Origin: Okeania sp. SIO2C9
GTDB lineage: Bacteria > Cyanobacteriota > Cyanobacteriia > Cyanobacteriales > Microcoleaceae
Reading direction: 5' to 3'
Assembly: GCF_010672455.1 (NCBI RefSeq)
Contig: NZ_JAAHGO010000037.1
Coordinates: forward strand, 1-64,000
Length of the DNA: 64,000 bases
Of the stretch, positions 37,313 through 46,084 are shown one piece after another. The notes beneath the pieces were generated by a model. That model ran no database searches. It had not been told where the DNA came from and saw only the letters and a list, made by a program, of their open reading frames with translations. The position numbers and the translations under genes are program-made. The first letter of the stretch is position 1. Each line of letters starts with the position of its first letter.

Positions 37313-37750
37313 TTATTCAGGGCAAACAGAATGGTCTCTATCAAACCAAACTATATAGTAAACCCCATCTACCCGAAATCCAAAAATTCGCTTTTTTTCA
37401 TCTATTCTCATTTCTGATAATTTAATGTCTTCCGGTATATTTTTTGGTAAAGATGGATGACTACTAATTAATTTATAACCTGTTCCAACTAATGAACCAG
37501 GTTTTTTAGAACCATGAGTTTTTATCTGTGCCCAAGTATATTTTTCTATTTTCTTTAATCCTTGAATTAAGTTATTAATTTCTGATGACTTCCAATCAGA
37601 TAAAAGCCAATTATTTTCATCTGTGTATGTAAATCTAAAGCTAGGATTTTCATTGTCGGTACTACTTTCTAATGGTGGGGTTGCTTGAGCAGGAATTTGT
37701 CTTCCTTTATTTTTCCCTGAAGGTTTTTTTATTCTATTTTTTTTGCTCAA
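37313..37750 (-). CDS. candidate toxin of a Panacea TA pair
   Basis: The gene begins at TTG immediately after the Panacea stop codon (TAA-TTG), which implies translational coupling. The 145-residue product has a basic N-terminus (MSKKNRIKKPSGKNKGRQ), a loop and a core with WAQIKTHG, SEMRIDEKKRIFGFRVDGVY and YIVWFDRDHSVCPE at the C-terminus. The last part recalls small toxins with the FG(Y/F)R...HIVWFDxxHxxCP pattern. I do not recognise a named family with certainty. Since Panacea antitoxins pair with very diverse toxins encoded next to them, this is the most likely partner. A degenerate copy of its middle lies at ~33985-34080. Confidence 0.6.
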   Translation of the reverse strand: MSKKNRIKKPSGKNKGRQIPAQATPPLESSTDNENPSFRFTYTDENNWLLSDWKSSEINNLIQGLKKIEKYTWAQIKTHGSKKPGSLVGTGYKLISSHPSLPKNIPEDIKLSEMRIDEKKRIFGFRVDGVYYIVWFDRDHSVCPE

Positions 37751-38206
37751 TTAAGCCTCCACCATTAGAGAGTAGAAATATTTCATATCGTCTTGAGAAA
37801 TAATATTATTCGATGGTTGAGCTGGTTCTAAATCTTTTCTGGCATTTAGCCAAGGAGTTTCTGAATGTGTTAATTCTTTTAGGTATCTAGCGCTTAATTC
37901 TCCATAAGTATTCCATACTTCCTCAAGAACTTCTATTTCATCTTTTTCAAATTCTATTTCTAATTCGTCTGGTGCAGGAATATCCCGATAATTGTAAGGT
38001 TTATATTCATTCCAAACATCACGAATAATAGGTCCGGAAACCCAGGCTTCAATATCTTGAAAAAACAGAGGTTTATTTCTAAATACTAAACTCCAAGCTT
38101 GTGCGTAATATACAAGTTTTTGTAGTTTTAGAGGAGAGATTGTATCCCCTGCTTCTCTGTCAACACGACATAAAAAATAGCCAGCTATATCAAGGAAATT
38201 TTTCAT
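37751..38206 (-). CDS. Panacea-domain (SocA/DUF4065-like) antitoxin
   Basis: The 151-residue protein carries the Panacea domain: TISPLKLQKLVYYAQAWSLV, FQDIEAWVSGPIIRDVW, and a C-terminal half with VLEEVWNTYGELSARYLKEL and HSETPWLNAR. Panacea proteins are the antitoxins of the PanAT type; each neutralises the toxin next to it and related proteins such as SocA act as protease adaptors. The toxin candidate starts directly after its stop. Sequence upstream of the ATG (38207-38260) is a fossil of the HEPN gene's 3' end, which shows the pair was duplicated together with that gene. Confidence 0.85.
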   Translation of the reverse strand: MKNFLDIAGYFLCRVDREAGDTISPLKLQKLVYYAQAWSLVFRNKPLFFQDIEAWVSGPIIRDVWNEYKPYNYRDIPAPDELEIEFEKDEIEVLEEVWNTYGELSARYLKELTHSETPWLNARKDLEPAQPSNNIISQDDMKYFYSLMVEA

Positions 38207-38326
38207 AGGTTTTATTCTCTTGTATTTTTAACTATTATAAAAATTTTCAGTTCTTTTTTTTGTAAAAAACACAGTTGATTAAACAAATATATTTTAACTT
38301 AATGGCTATCTCGTAATTCATCACAA

Positions 38327-38737
38327 CTATTGATAAATTGAAGTTACCTTAATCTGAGTAACTCGGTGCATTGGTTTATTTGGTTTTTCTGTTGTGATTA
38401 ATTCATCCGCATTGACAGAAATAGCAGCAGCAACATGAAGAGCATCTATTGCATTTATACCAAAATCAGAAGCTAATTTTTGAGCATATTCTACAATTTT
38501 TTCTAGTTCGTTTGCCCAGATAGTACAACCTGCAAAAAAAGTCTCATAAAAATTAACTTCAGCTAGTTGTTTATTATAAATTGCTTTGGGTAATACTTCT
38601 AATTTTACAAACGAGCTAGTGGCATATTCTCGTTGGGGGTCATCAAGAATTTCTTGTGCTTTTATTCCTATGGAGGTGTCACCTCTAGATGCTTGAATAA
38701 GTACGCCAGAATCTATATAAGTTTTGATAAGATTCAC
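38327..38737 (-). CDS. PIN-domain toxin (VapC-like)
   Basis: The 136-residue protein is a complete PIN nuclease with acidic residues Asp9 (TYIDSGVLI), Glu47 (VKLEVLPKA), Asp98 (INAIDALHVAAAI) and a conserved C-terminal DELITTEKPNKP. VapC toxins cut tRNA or rRNA and are held in check by a cognate antitoxin. The GTG start overlaps the TGA of the upstream ApeA-like gene (GTGA). No separate antitoxin gene lies upstream; instead the last ~45 residues of the ApeA-like protein resemble the antitoxin C-terminus. A ~15-codon fossil of the same toxin's start lies at ~36953-36997. Confidence 0.88.
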   Translation of the reverse strand: MNLIKTYIDSGVLIQASRGDTSIGIKAQEILDDPQREYATSSFVKLEVLPKAIYNKQLAEVNFYETFFAGCTIWANELEKIVEYAQKLASDFGINAIDALHVAAAISVNADELITTEKPNKPMHRVTQIKVTSIYQ

Positions 38738-40251
38738 AGTCTTTCACCCCGACTTTCGGCAATTTCTTTTTCTATTTCATCCTTAGTTAGTAATTTACGC
38801 TCGGAAGGTATCTGAAGACGAATTTCCTGTAATTTTTTACCCATATCGGTTTTAGGTTCTATTGCTCTTTCTACTGCATTTTTATATCTATCATTTCTGT
38901 TAAGTAACTGGTGACATCGATCTGGAGTACAACCTAATTCTTTTAATAGGCAAGCTTGCAAAATGAAAGAAAGTGATTCTATTAACAAATATAGTTCTTT
39001 CGGTTGAGGAGCCTTTTTCTTTAAAGATTCATTGTAATGAGTGAAATAATTTCGAGCATTCTTAACTTTAGTAGCAAATGATTCTTTATCCTTAATTAAT
39101 TGGTTGGTTATTTCTGGCATTAATTCAAACAAATCTATTAATCTTTTTTTTAAACCAGGTTCATTACTAAACTGAAGTTTTTCTTTTAGCCATTTTTTAT
39201 ACTCATCAGGAACATTATCTAAAACTGCTTTCTGACGTTTTTCATGCTCATCATCTGACAAAATTTGGTTATTTATTCGACGACGATGATAAGATTCTGC
39301 AGCTTGAATAAGATTGAGAAATTGATTCTCTAAATATATATCTGGCTTATACCTTACACTGAAAAATAAATTAAAAACACTATCTAGTTCTTCAAAAGAA
39401 TTAAACCATTTTTGCAGAATTAAAGAAAAGTCACTCTGAATATCAGAGACAGAGAAGAGCATCTCAGGTTCAACAAGTAATCTATCTGGTTTTTTTATTT
39501 CAGGATAATAGGTTTTATAAATAGCTTGTATAGGAATTTCGTCTAGACTATAACGGCTATTTACTATGTCTACATCACCGTGACGGGAATAAAATTCTAA
39601 TTCAGTAATAGAGTTTGTTCTATCAGTTGCAAAAGTGAAAAAGTTATTTAGAGGATGTATGAATTTAGAACGAAAATCTGTAAATGAAAGTTCTTCATTA
39701 GTTTGAATAATTAATGATGCATATTGTTTAAAGTAAATATTTATGAAATTTCTTTCGGAGTAGCCATAATTAAGAGAAAATTTTCCGTATGTTGTTGTTG
39801 CTTCAATTGTTTCAGGACGAGTGTATATAAATTTTAATTCTTTTTCTTTCTCCTGGTATGGTAATTCAGGTTCTTGTCTAATAACAGGTAAGTTAGCCCA
39901 GTCAGATAGACAACTATATTGTATTCTAGCTTTATTAAACAATAGTTTGTCTGGGTTAGTAAAATGTCTACCAATCAAAGCAAGTTCTGAGGTATATTCT
40001 TGACTTGAAAAGCCTGGAAAACTTGTCTTTGAAGAATAATTAGTACAACCACAAAGAGTAATAATATTTTCATGGACAACTCCTAAAAGAATTGGAACAT
40101 TAATAGTTTTTTTCAGTAAAGAAAAATTATGAAGTGAACCTATGAGCCGAAGTTTAATTCCTTCATCATTTGTAAATGTAAGAGTACCAGCTATTTTTTT
40201 ATCTGGCTCTGACGGCAACCACCAATATCCTGAATATTCTATATTTTCCAT
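38734..40251 (-). CDS. ApeA-like HEPN defence protein with antitoxin-like tail
   Basis: The ATG at 40251 has AGAGG upstream and gives 505 residues. Residues ~1-270 resemble the ApeA N-terminal domain (YSGYWWLP ... GTLTFTNDEGIKLRLIGS). Residues ~270-455 form the Apea-type HEPN domain with the RNase motif Arg-x4-His in NARNYFTHYN (~404). ApeA proteins are single-gene anti-phage RNases. The last ~45 residues (PKTDMGKKLQEIRL ... LLTKDEIEKEIAESRGERL) match the C-terminus of the VapB-like antitoxin fossil at 36994-37254. The stop overlaps the PIN toxin start. The tail could neutralise the PIN toxin, making a HEPN-antitoxin fusion; alternatively it is a chimera formed by deletion in this duplicated region. 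Confidence 0.8.
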   Translation of the reverse strand: MENIEYSGYWWLPSEPDKKIAGTLTFTNDEGIKLRLIGSLHNFSLLKKTINVPILLGVVHENIITLCGCTNYSSKTSFPGFSSQEYTSELALIGRHFTNPDKLLFNKARIQYSCLSDWANLPVIRQEPELPYQEKEKELKFIYTRPETIEATTTYGKFSLNYGYSERNFINIYFKQYASLIIQTNEELSFTDFRSKFIHPLNNFFTFATDRTNSITELEFYSRHGDVDIVNSRYSLDEIPIQAIYKTYYPEIKKPDRLLVEPEMLFSVSDIQSDFSLILQKWFNSFEELDSVFNLFFSVRYKPDIYLENQFLNLIQAAESYHRRRINNQILSDDEHEKRQKAVLDNVPDEYKKWLKEKLQFSNEPGLKKRLIDLFELMPEITNQLIKDKESFATKVKNARNYFTHYNESLKKKAPQPKELYLLIESLSFILQACLLKELGCTPDRCHQLLNRNDRYKNAVERAIEPKTDMGKKLQEIRLQIPSERKLLTKDEIEKEIAESRGERL

Positions 40252-40347
40252 TTTCAAACCTCTAATTAATAAGTATTAGTAATACTCAAATTTTTAATAC
40301 TATGCCCTGTTTTTTAATTTTGGGCATAGCTTAAATAATAACATTTA

Positions 40348-40372
40348 TTAGGGTACGCAAAACGCACCCTAA
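40348..40372 (-). terminator. hairpin after the alpha-2-macroglobulin gene
   Basis: TTAGGGTGCG and CGTACCCTAA pair with one mismatch, 7 bp past the stop codon and followed by an A/T-rich stretch. It would separate the macroglobulin gene from the ApeA-like gene downstream. Confidence 0.4.
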
Positions 40373-40378
40373 AAATAA

Positions 40379-43300
40379 CTACTTCACAACTAAGGTCGCT
40401 GTTGCCGATCGCCCAAATTCTTCGGGTGCATATTGTAATTTTGCTTCTGCTCCAGGCCATATAAATGTTCCGGGAGTAACAGACCTGACTAAATAATGTA
40501 AGCTATACACTCCTGGGTTTAAACGGTCTGCATAAGCTTCTACACGATCGCGATATATCTGTTGATATCCTATTTGCCAACTATCTGCTTTTGCCTTCAC
40601 AGCAGAAGTGGCGGTTTGGAAACTGGTGTCAACTGCTTCTAAACCTGCTGGTAGTGGGTCACGAATAATTACATGGTCTACGGGACGGTCTGTTATAACC
40701 TCGATGCCAATATCAAAGACTTGCCCTGTACTGACATCTAATGGTGACGCGACTTCCGATAAATCCATGCGTTGCAAAATTTCCTCTTCATTTGCCAGAC
40801 GAATTTCTCGTGCTACTCGCAAACCTTTATACTTTCCTGGTTGGTTTCCTGGGAGGCGATAACTGTATTCGACTAAATAGTGCAATTTGCCTTCTCCAGA
40901 TTTTTCCAATACTAAATCTGATTCTCCTTTTGGCAACCCATCCATTGCTACATTCAAAGAGAGATTCGGATTTTCATAACCTTGAAAACGGGCAGCATCT
41001 AATTGTTGACCGGATAATTTTGCGGTGGCGACAAAATTCGGTGGAGCGGGTTGGGTGTTGCTATAAGTAACCAATGCTTTCAACGCTTCGGCGTTATCAT
41101 AAGTTGTGCGCCAGGTGCCATCCCGTCGGAGGTTGAGCAGACTTTGTAATAGTCGGTCTAATATTTCTGGTTTGGCGTCGCGGGTAATAAATAGTCGCAA
41201 TGCTTGAGCTTGACTTGCGGTAGTAGAATTCATCCACCCCCAGGTTTGCGGTATATTCAATGTGGCACTACGTCCGGTTTCATAGACGCTTTCCTGAATT
41301 TCGTTATACATTTCTGCTGACTGTTTGCGCCATTTGGGGAAGGTGGATATATAGCGCGCTAGTTTTATTTGGTCTACCTGAGATAGTTTTTCCCGTTGTT
41401 GATAAATATCTGACAGGAAACTATTGCGGGTGTCGCCTAATTCTGACAATGCCATCAAAACGTCTAAGCGCACTTGATTTTTACAGAGTTGTTCGCTGCA
41501 ATATTCATCTTTGCCTGGGTTTGCCAAAATGTCGTTTAAGTAATTCCGCAGACTACTTACCATTTCCTCATTTACTAAATCTGGAAATGCTTTTTTGGCT
41601 TGGGCGATCGCTTCTGCTGCATAGGGTGTTAGATAAGGATTGGATTTTTCCCATCCTGGATAATAACCAAAACCTCCGTCTGGCAGTTGCAACTTCTCTA
41701 ATTTTTCTAATGCTTGTTTTGCCTGTTGTTCTGGGTTGAAGTCTACAAATGCTTGCTCGTATTTCTCTCCCAATATTTGGAGGTTAGAGGCGATCGCTAA
41801 TTGACTGGCGGTAGGCTCTAAAAATGGTAATTGGTCTTTTTTCAACACTGCTTTTGCGGGGGCTGTAATTTCTGGTATTAATGTACTTGCTATGGAAATT
41901 TCTAGACCTCCCACATCTGGCATTACATTCTCTGTAATATTTAGTGGAATTTGTATTTGAGAGTCAGTTGTGCCAGACTCTACTACCGTTTCACTTGCTG
42001 CCAAGGACTGCACGGGTAATGAAATTTCAAACCCATCTGTGTTGCGGTTATTCAGGTCAGTGGTAAATTGCACTTTTGCCTCACCTGCTTGTTTTGCTTC
42101 CATGGGGAAACGGTAAGCATTGGTACCTGAGTCTGTCCTGGTTTGAAAAATTTGGGTAGTTTGGGAATTTTCGGCAAATAAAATATTCTGACTAACTTCC
42201 CCATCTATTTTGAGATTTCCTTTTTTGCCAGTATTATTCGTAACTGTTACGCCACCCTCAAATTTATCGCCGATACGAGCAAACTGAGGCAACACCGGGT
42301 TTAACATTAATGGTTGAGTCGTCACAAAAGTTGCTTCCCCGTTGCCAAAATGCAAATTCCCATCTGTGGCAACAGTCATCACGCGCCAAGTTGTCAGATC
42401 GTCTGGCATTTTAAATGTCACCGTTGCCTTACCTTTATTATCTGTAATTACAGAACCGTTGTAATAAGCTAAAGATTGAAAGTCTGTACGAATGCGGGTG
42501 CCAGATGCAGCAGATGATATTCCGCCGCCATAACCCCAACCTTTTCTGAGAGCGGATGACATTGCCTCCATTTGTACTTCGGAACGGTTATCGTTGAAGG
42601 TGGTTGATATTGGTTGTTCAGCGTAAACGGTCTCGACTAAGTCTGGGGGACGATGACCGCTTAGTTGCAAGACCGCTTCATTTACAACCATTACTATAAA
42701 CTGACCTTTAGTGGGTTGCCCTTGATTATTTTTAACTGCCAATTCCACAGTCTGCATGGTTCCCGGTTGTGCTTCCGGACGTTGGGGTGTGACTTCTACA
42801 TTTAAGTATTTGTCTGCCAAATTAATTTTGAATGGAGTAAAACCAACTTTCATCAAATTTTCCACAGTTCCCGGTTCCACTTCTGCGAGTGGTTGACCTT
42901 GCCGCACTAATACTGCTTCTACCGCAGCGTTGGGTAACATATCTTCTGTCACCTGAAACTGAATTTCTGGCGCGCCACCTGTAACTTTGACGATTTTTTC
43001 ATACAGTGGTTTGTCGCGGACAACGGCAAAATATAATTCCCCTTCTGGATAGGGTGACTGAATTAAAGCGGTTGCTGTTTCTCCTGGTTTGTAGGTGTCT
43101 TTGTCGAGTTTAATTTCCAGACGGTCTTCGTTACGACCTCCCCAATAAACGCGGTTTGCTCCGGTTGCCCAAATTTGAATATCGGTGCCAGTAATGTCAT
43201 TTTCAGCATTGGCAAAATTAGCTCGGATGCGATAACTACCAGACTCTGGTGGGGTAAGGTTGACGGTTTTGGGTTTATTGCCACTTCTGACTTTCTCGCT

Positions 43301-46084
43301 CGCAACGGTTTTATATTCCACCTGATATTTAGGGTTGCGACTACCTGCCACTACTTGGGTGACACTGCTATATTCCATTTGTTGTAATTCCAGCAGAATA
43401 TTTTCCCCAGAAAGTGGTTTTCCTTGAGAGTCGGTGACAATAACTTCTACTGGAAACTTTTTATTAGCATCGGCAACAAATTTACTTTTTAGACCTATTA
43501 ATTTGTTACTTGGTAGGGCGGTAAATGTTTGAGTATTTGCGACAGAAAGATTAGATATATCTGTCACTTCCACATCTACTCGATAAGTCATTGGGTAGGG
43601 CAAATCTTTTCCGACAGTAAATATTTGATTATCCTCACCTTGATTATCTAGCACCACATTTTTTTCCAATACATTATTAGGAATAGTCGGTGTTTCTTCC
43701 GGCCAAAACCATTGACGACCGAAAGAAAATTCTTGCCAATTTTCAGGAGTAAATTCTGTCTTTTGACGAGTGACATAATATTTAGCCTTTGCTCCTTGTA
43801 CTGGAGAACCAAACAAATAATTACTTTCAGCTTCCGCCACTATTTGTTCATTAATCAAAGCAATTTCTTGATTCAGTTTTAGGTCTACCTGAAAATTAGG
43901 CGGTTTAAATTCAGCAACGCGAAATTCTCCGTAAAATTCTATGCCATTTTCTCCCTTAGCCTCCACATTGTAATAACCCAATGACTGATTATTATCCAGA
44001 GGAATTTCTAGAGAAAAAGTACCAAATTCATTAGTAGTCTGAGTACCTAAATTTGTCTTATTTCCATCTGGATTATTTATAGTAACTTGATAATCCATAT
44101 TTTCCGCTTGTTTCAAGTTACCATTTTCCAAATAATAAGCAGCTCCAGTCAACCAAACCTTTTCCCCTGGTTGATAAAGTTCTCTATCAGAAAAAATAGT
44201 ACCCCGCGATTCAGGCTTGCCACTATCCCAACCAGAATAAATCCCATAACCATAAGTACCGCTATATTCTTTAGTTCTGGCAAAAGCCCAATCTTCCTTT
44301 TCTTTGGCAATTACTAATAATTCCGGTGCTTGGGAAAAACGCCGACCATTCATACATTTTTGTAAGTCGGTCTTAGTCAAACTTAGCAAACCATTTTCAT
44401 CGGTTTTTCCCGTGGCACAAGCAGTAGGTTTAGGCTGAGATTTAGCATTTAATTGAGATTGATAAATCTCCACATCCGCCACAACAGGAGCACCATCATC
44501 CAAATGATTTACCCGAATAATTCCCGACTCTGGAAACCACTGAGCAAATACTCCCAAATTAGTCAGTTGTACCAATCCATAAAATTTTGGTTCTTGCCAT
44601 TTTTGTTCACCATTTTCTTGATAAGAACTCGTCCGTGCTTTTACCCCATAAGCCAACATTCCTGTCTGACCGCCTAGTTGTTCTCTGAGAGGAACTGCTA
44701 CTTCTTGAATCTGATTTTTTTCACCAGAAACAGGATAGTTTTTCCACTTTTCATTTGCTGGTAATAAATTTTTTCTATCTCTTCTGGGATAAGCCGATTC
44801 TGCGTAAACCAAATCTGTTGGTTTAACAACTTGATAAACCGCTTGATATTCCGACTCTGGCAAATTTACCGTAGAAATATTCAGTTGTAAATCCTGACTA
44901 GAAGGAAAAATATTTAAACCAGCAGGTACCGAAAGATTTCCGACTAAATCCCCTGTTTGATAATTTAAAACAACAGGCTTTTCTAATACTTGCCCAAATT
45001 TATCTTTGAGATTAGCGCCGATAGTAATTGTATAGTTTGTATCGGGTTCTAACGCCCAAGGATTGAAACTAACAATATTATAGTCATCATAAGCTTGAAT
45101 CAGATTTTTTGTCTCTTTTGGTTCAGGTTCAATAGTAATATTTTCTACTGCCGAATTAGCTACAACACCATGATTAAATTCCAACAAAGGATTACCTTTT
45201 ACAAATCTGTCGCCACCCTGGGAAAATTTCAGTTCAGAAAATTCAAAAGCGGAATAAGTTTCTACTTCACTCACAAAAGGTGTTTGACTAGGTAAATTAC
45301 CTTTTACAGGTTCAATTCCCGAATCAAATTCCAAGCGATATTTAGTACCCTTTTCTAAAGTAGTTTGAGGAGTGATCGAATAATTCCACTGACGGAATGA
45401 AGAGTCAAATTCTTCTGTAACAACTTCTTCTTCCTCTGCATTAGTTTCCAATGTTTCTAAACTAACCGTCAAAGGTAAAATTTCTGTTTCTCCCTCTGGT
45501 AAAAATTTTAAATTTTCCTCAATTGAACTTACATCCAACTCCACATTTGAAGTAAAATTTAACGTCGGATTTATATCAATTGGTTGTGGTCTTCTATTTT
45601 GCTGCTTAGTAGTTGGTAAATTCGTTAATTTAACTGGTTCAGTATTAAAACTCCAAGCCAAATCTTCATCTAATTGATGATTTTTCAGATCGGATAAACC
45701 AGCCTTCAAAGTAACCTTTACTCTCGTAGATATAGGAAAGCTTTCCGCAGGTTGAAAACCAACCATTTTCGGAGTCAAAAATCGGAATTCACCCGGTAAT
45801 TCTGGGAAAATTTCAAACTTTTTAAGTTTCTCCTGTTGTTCTAGAGAATCCAAAGTTTCCAAAGGAATCAAAGGTTCTTTAAACCGAATCCGAATTTGAC
45901 TTAAAAGTTCTGCTTCTCCCGTCGGACTAATTTGTTCGATCCACTCCGGTAGTGGAGGAGTAATAATTAAATCTACCATCGGTAATTTCGCCTGTTTTGA
46001 ACCTGTGTTAAAAAAACCACAAGCTGCAATGGCAAAAGCTAGGAATAATCCTAGTAAAAAATGTTTCCAATATTTAAGAACCAT
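40379..46084 (-). CDS. bacterial alpha-2-macroglobulin lipoprotein, no thioester motif
   Basis: The 1901-residue protein starts with a lipoprotein signal peptide whose lipobox Cys is residue 22 (AFAIAAC). It continues with an Ig/MG-domain N-terminal part, the MG2 segment SDRELYQPGEKVWLTGAAYY near ~640, an alpha-2-macroglobulin core (VTFKMPDDLTTWRVMTVATD near ~1220), an alpha-toroid (QLPDGGFGYYPGW) and a C-terminal receptor-type domain. Such proteins are thought to trap proteases in the periplasm, often with a penicillin-binding partner that is not seen here. At the place of the usual Cys-x-x-Gln the sequence reads PFLEPTASQ, so no thioester can form, as in the YfaS-like branch. Confidence 0.9.
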   Translation of the reverse strand: MVLKYWKHFLLGLFLAFAIAACGFFNTGSKQAKLPMVDLIITPPLPEWIEQISPTGEAELLSQIRIRFKEPLIPLETLDSLEQQEKLKKFEIFPELPGEFRFLTPKMVGFQPAESFPISTRVKVTLKAGLSDLKNHQLDEDLAWSFNTEPVKLTNLPTTKQQNRRPQPIDINPTLNFTSNVELDVSSIEENLKFLPEGETEILPLTVSLETLETNAEEEEVVTEEFDSSFRQWNYSITPQTTLEKGTKYRLEFDSGIEPVKGNLPSQTPFVSEVETYSAFEFSELKFSQGGDRFVKGNPLLEFNHGVVANSAVENITIEPEPKETKNLIQAYDDYNIVSFNPWALEPDTNYTITIGANLKDKFGQVLEKPVVLNYQTGDLVGNLSVPAGLNIFPSSQDLQLNISTVNLPESEYQAVYQVVKPTDLVYAESAYPRRDRKNLLPANEKWKNYPVSGEKNQIQEVAVPLREQLGGQTGMLAYGVKARTSSYQENGEQKWQEPKFYGLVQLTNLGVFAQWFPESGIIRVNHLDDGAPVVADVEIYQSQLNAKSQPKPTACATGKTDENGLLSLTKTDLQKCMNGRRFSQAPELLVIAKEKEDWAFARTKEYSGTYGYGIYSGWDSGKPESRGTIFSDRELYQPGEKVWLTGAAYYLENGNLKQAENMDYQVTINNPDGNKTNLGTQTTNEFGTFSLEIPLDNNQSLGYYNVEAKGENGIEFYGEFRVAEFKPPNFQVDLKLNQEIALINEQIVAEAESNYLFGSPVQGAKAKYYVTRQKTEFTPENWQEFSFGRQWFWPEETPTIPNNVLEKNVVLDNQGEDNQIFTVGKDLPYPMTYRVDVEVTDISNLSVANTQTFTALPSNKLIGLKSKFVADANKKFPVEVIVTDSQGKPLSGENILLELQQMEYSSVTQVVAGSRNPKYQVEYKTVASEKVRSGNKPKTVNLTPPESGSYRIRANFANAENDITGTDIQIWATGANRVYWGGRNEDRLEIKLDKDTYKPGETATALIQSPYPEGELYFAVVRDKPLYEKIVKVTGGAPEIQFQVTEDMLPNAAVEAVLVRQGQPLAEVEPGTVENLMKVGFTPFKINLADKYLNVEVTPQRPEAQPGTMQTVELAVKNNQGQPTKGQFIVMVVNEAVLQLSGHRPPDLVETVYAEQPISTTFNDNRSEVQMEAMSSALRKGWGYGGGISSAASGTRIRTDFQSLAYYNGSVITDNKGKATVTFKMPDDLTTWRVMTVATDGNLHFGNGEATFVTTQPLMLNPVLPQFARIGDKFEGGVTVTNNTGKKGNLKIDGEVSQNILFAENSQTTQIFQTRTDSGTNAYRFPMEAKQAGEAKVQFTTDLNNRNTDGFEISLPVQSLAASETVVESGTTDSQIQIPLNITENVMPDVGGLEISIASTLIPEITAPAKAVLKKDQLPFLEPTASQLAIASNLQILGEKYEQAFVDFNPEQQAKQALEKLEKLQLPDGGFGYYPGWEKSNPYLTPYAAEAIAQAKKAFPDLVNEEMVSSLRNYLNDILANPGKDEYCSEQLCKNQVRLDVLMALSELGDTRNSFLSDIYQQREKLSQVDQIKLARYISTFPKWRKQSAEMYNEIQESVYETGRSATLNIPQTWGWMNSTTASQAQALRLFITRDAKPEILDRLLQSLLNLRRDGTWRTTYDNAEALKALVTYSNTQPAPPNFVATAKLSGQQLDAARFQGYENPNLSLNVAMDGLPKGESDLVLEKSGEGKLHYLVEYSYRLPGNQPGKYKGLRVAREIRLANEEEILQRMDLSEVASPLDVSTGQVFDIGIEVITDRPVDHVIIRDPLPAGLEAVDTSFQTATSAVKAKADSWQIGYQQIYRDRVEAYADRLNPGVYSLHYLVRSVTPGTFIWPGAEAKLQYAPEEFGRSATATLVVK

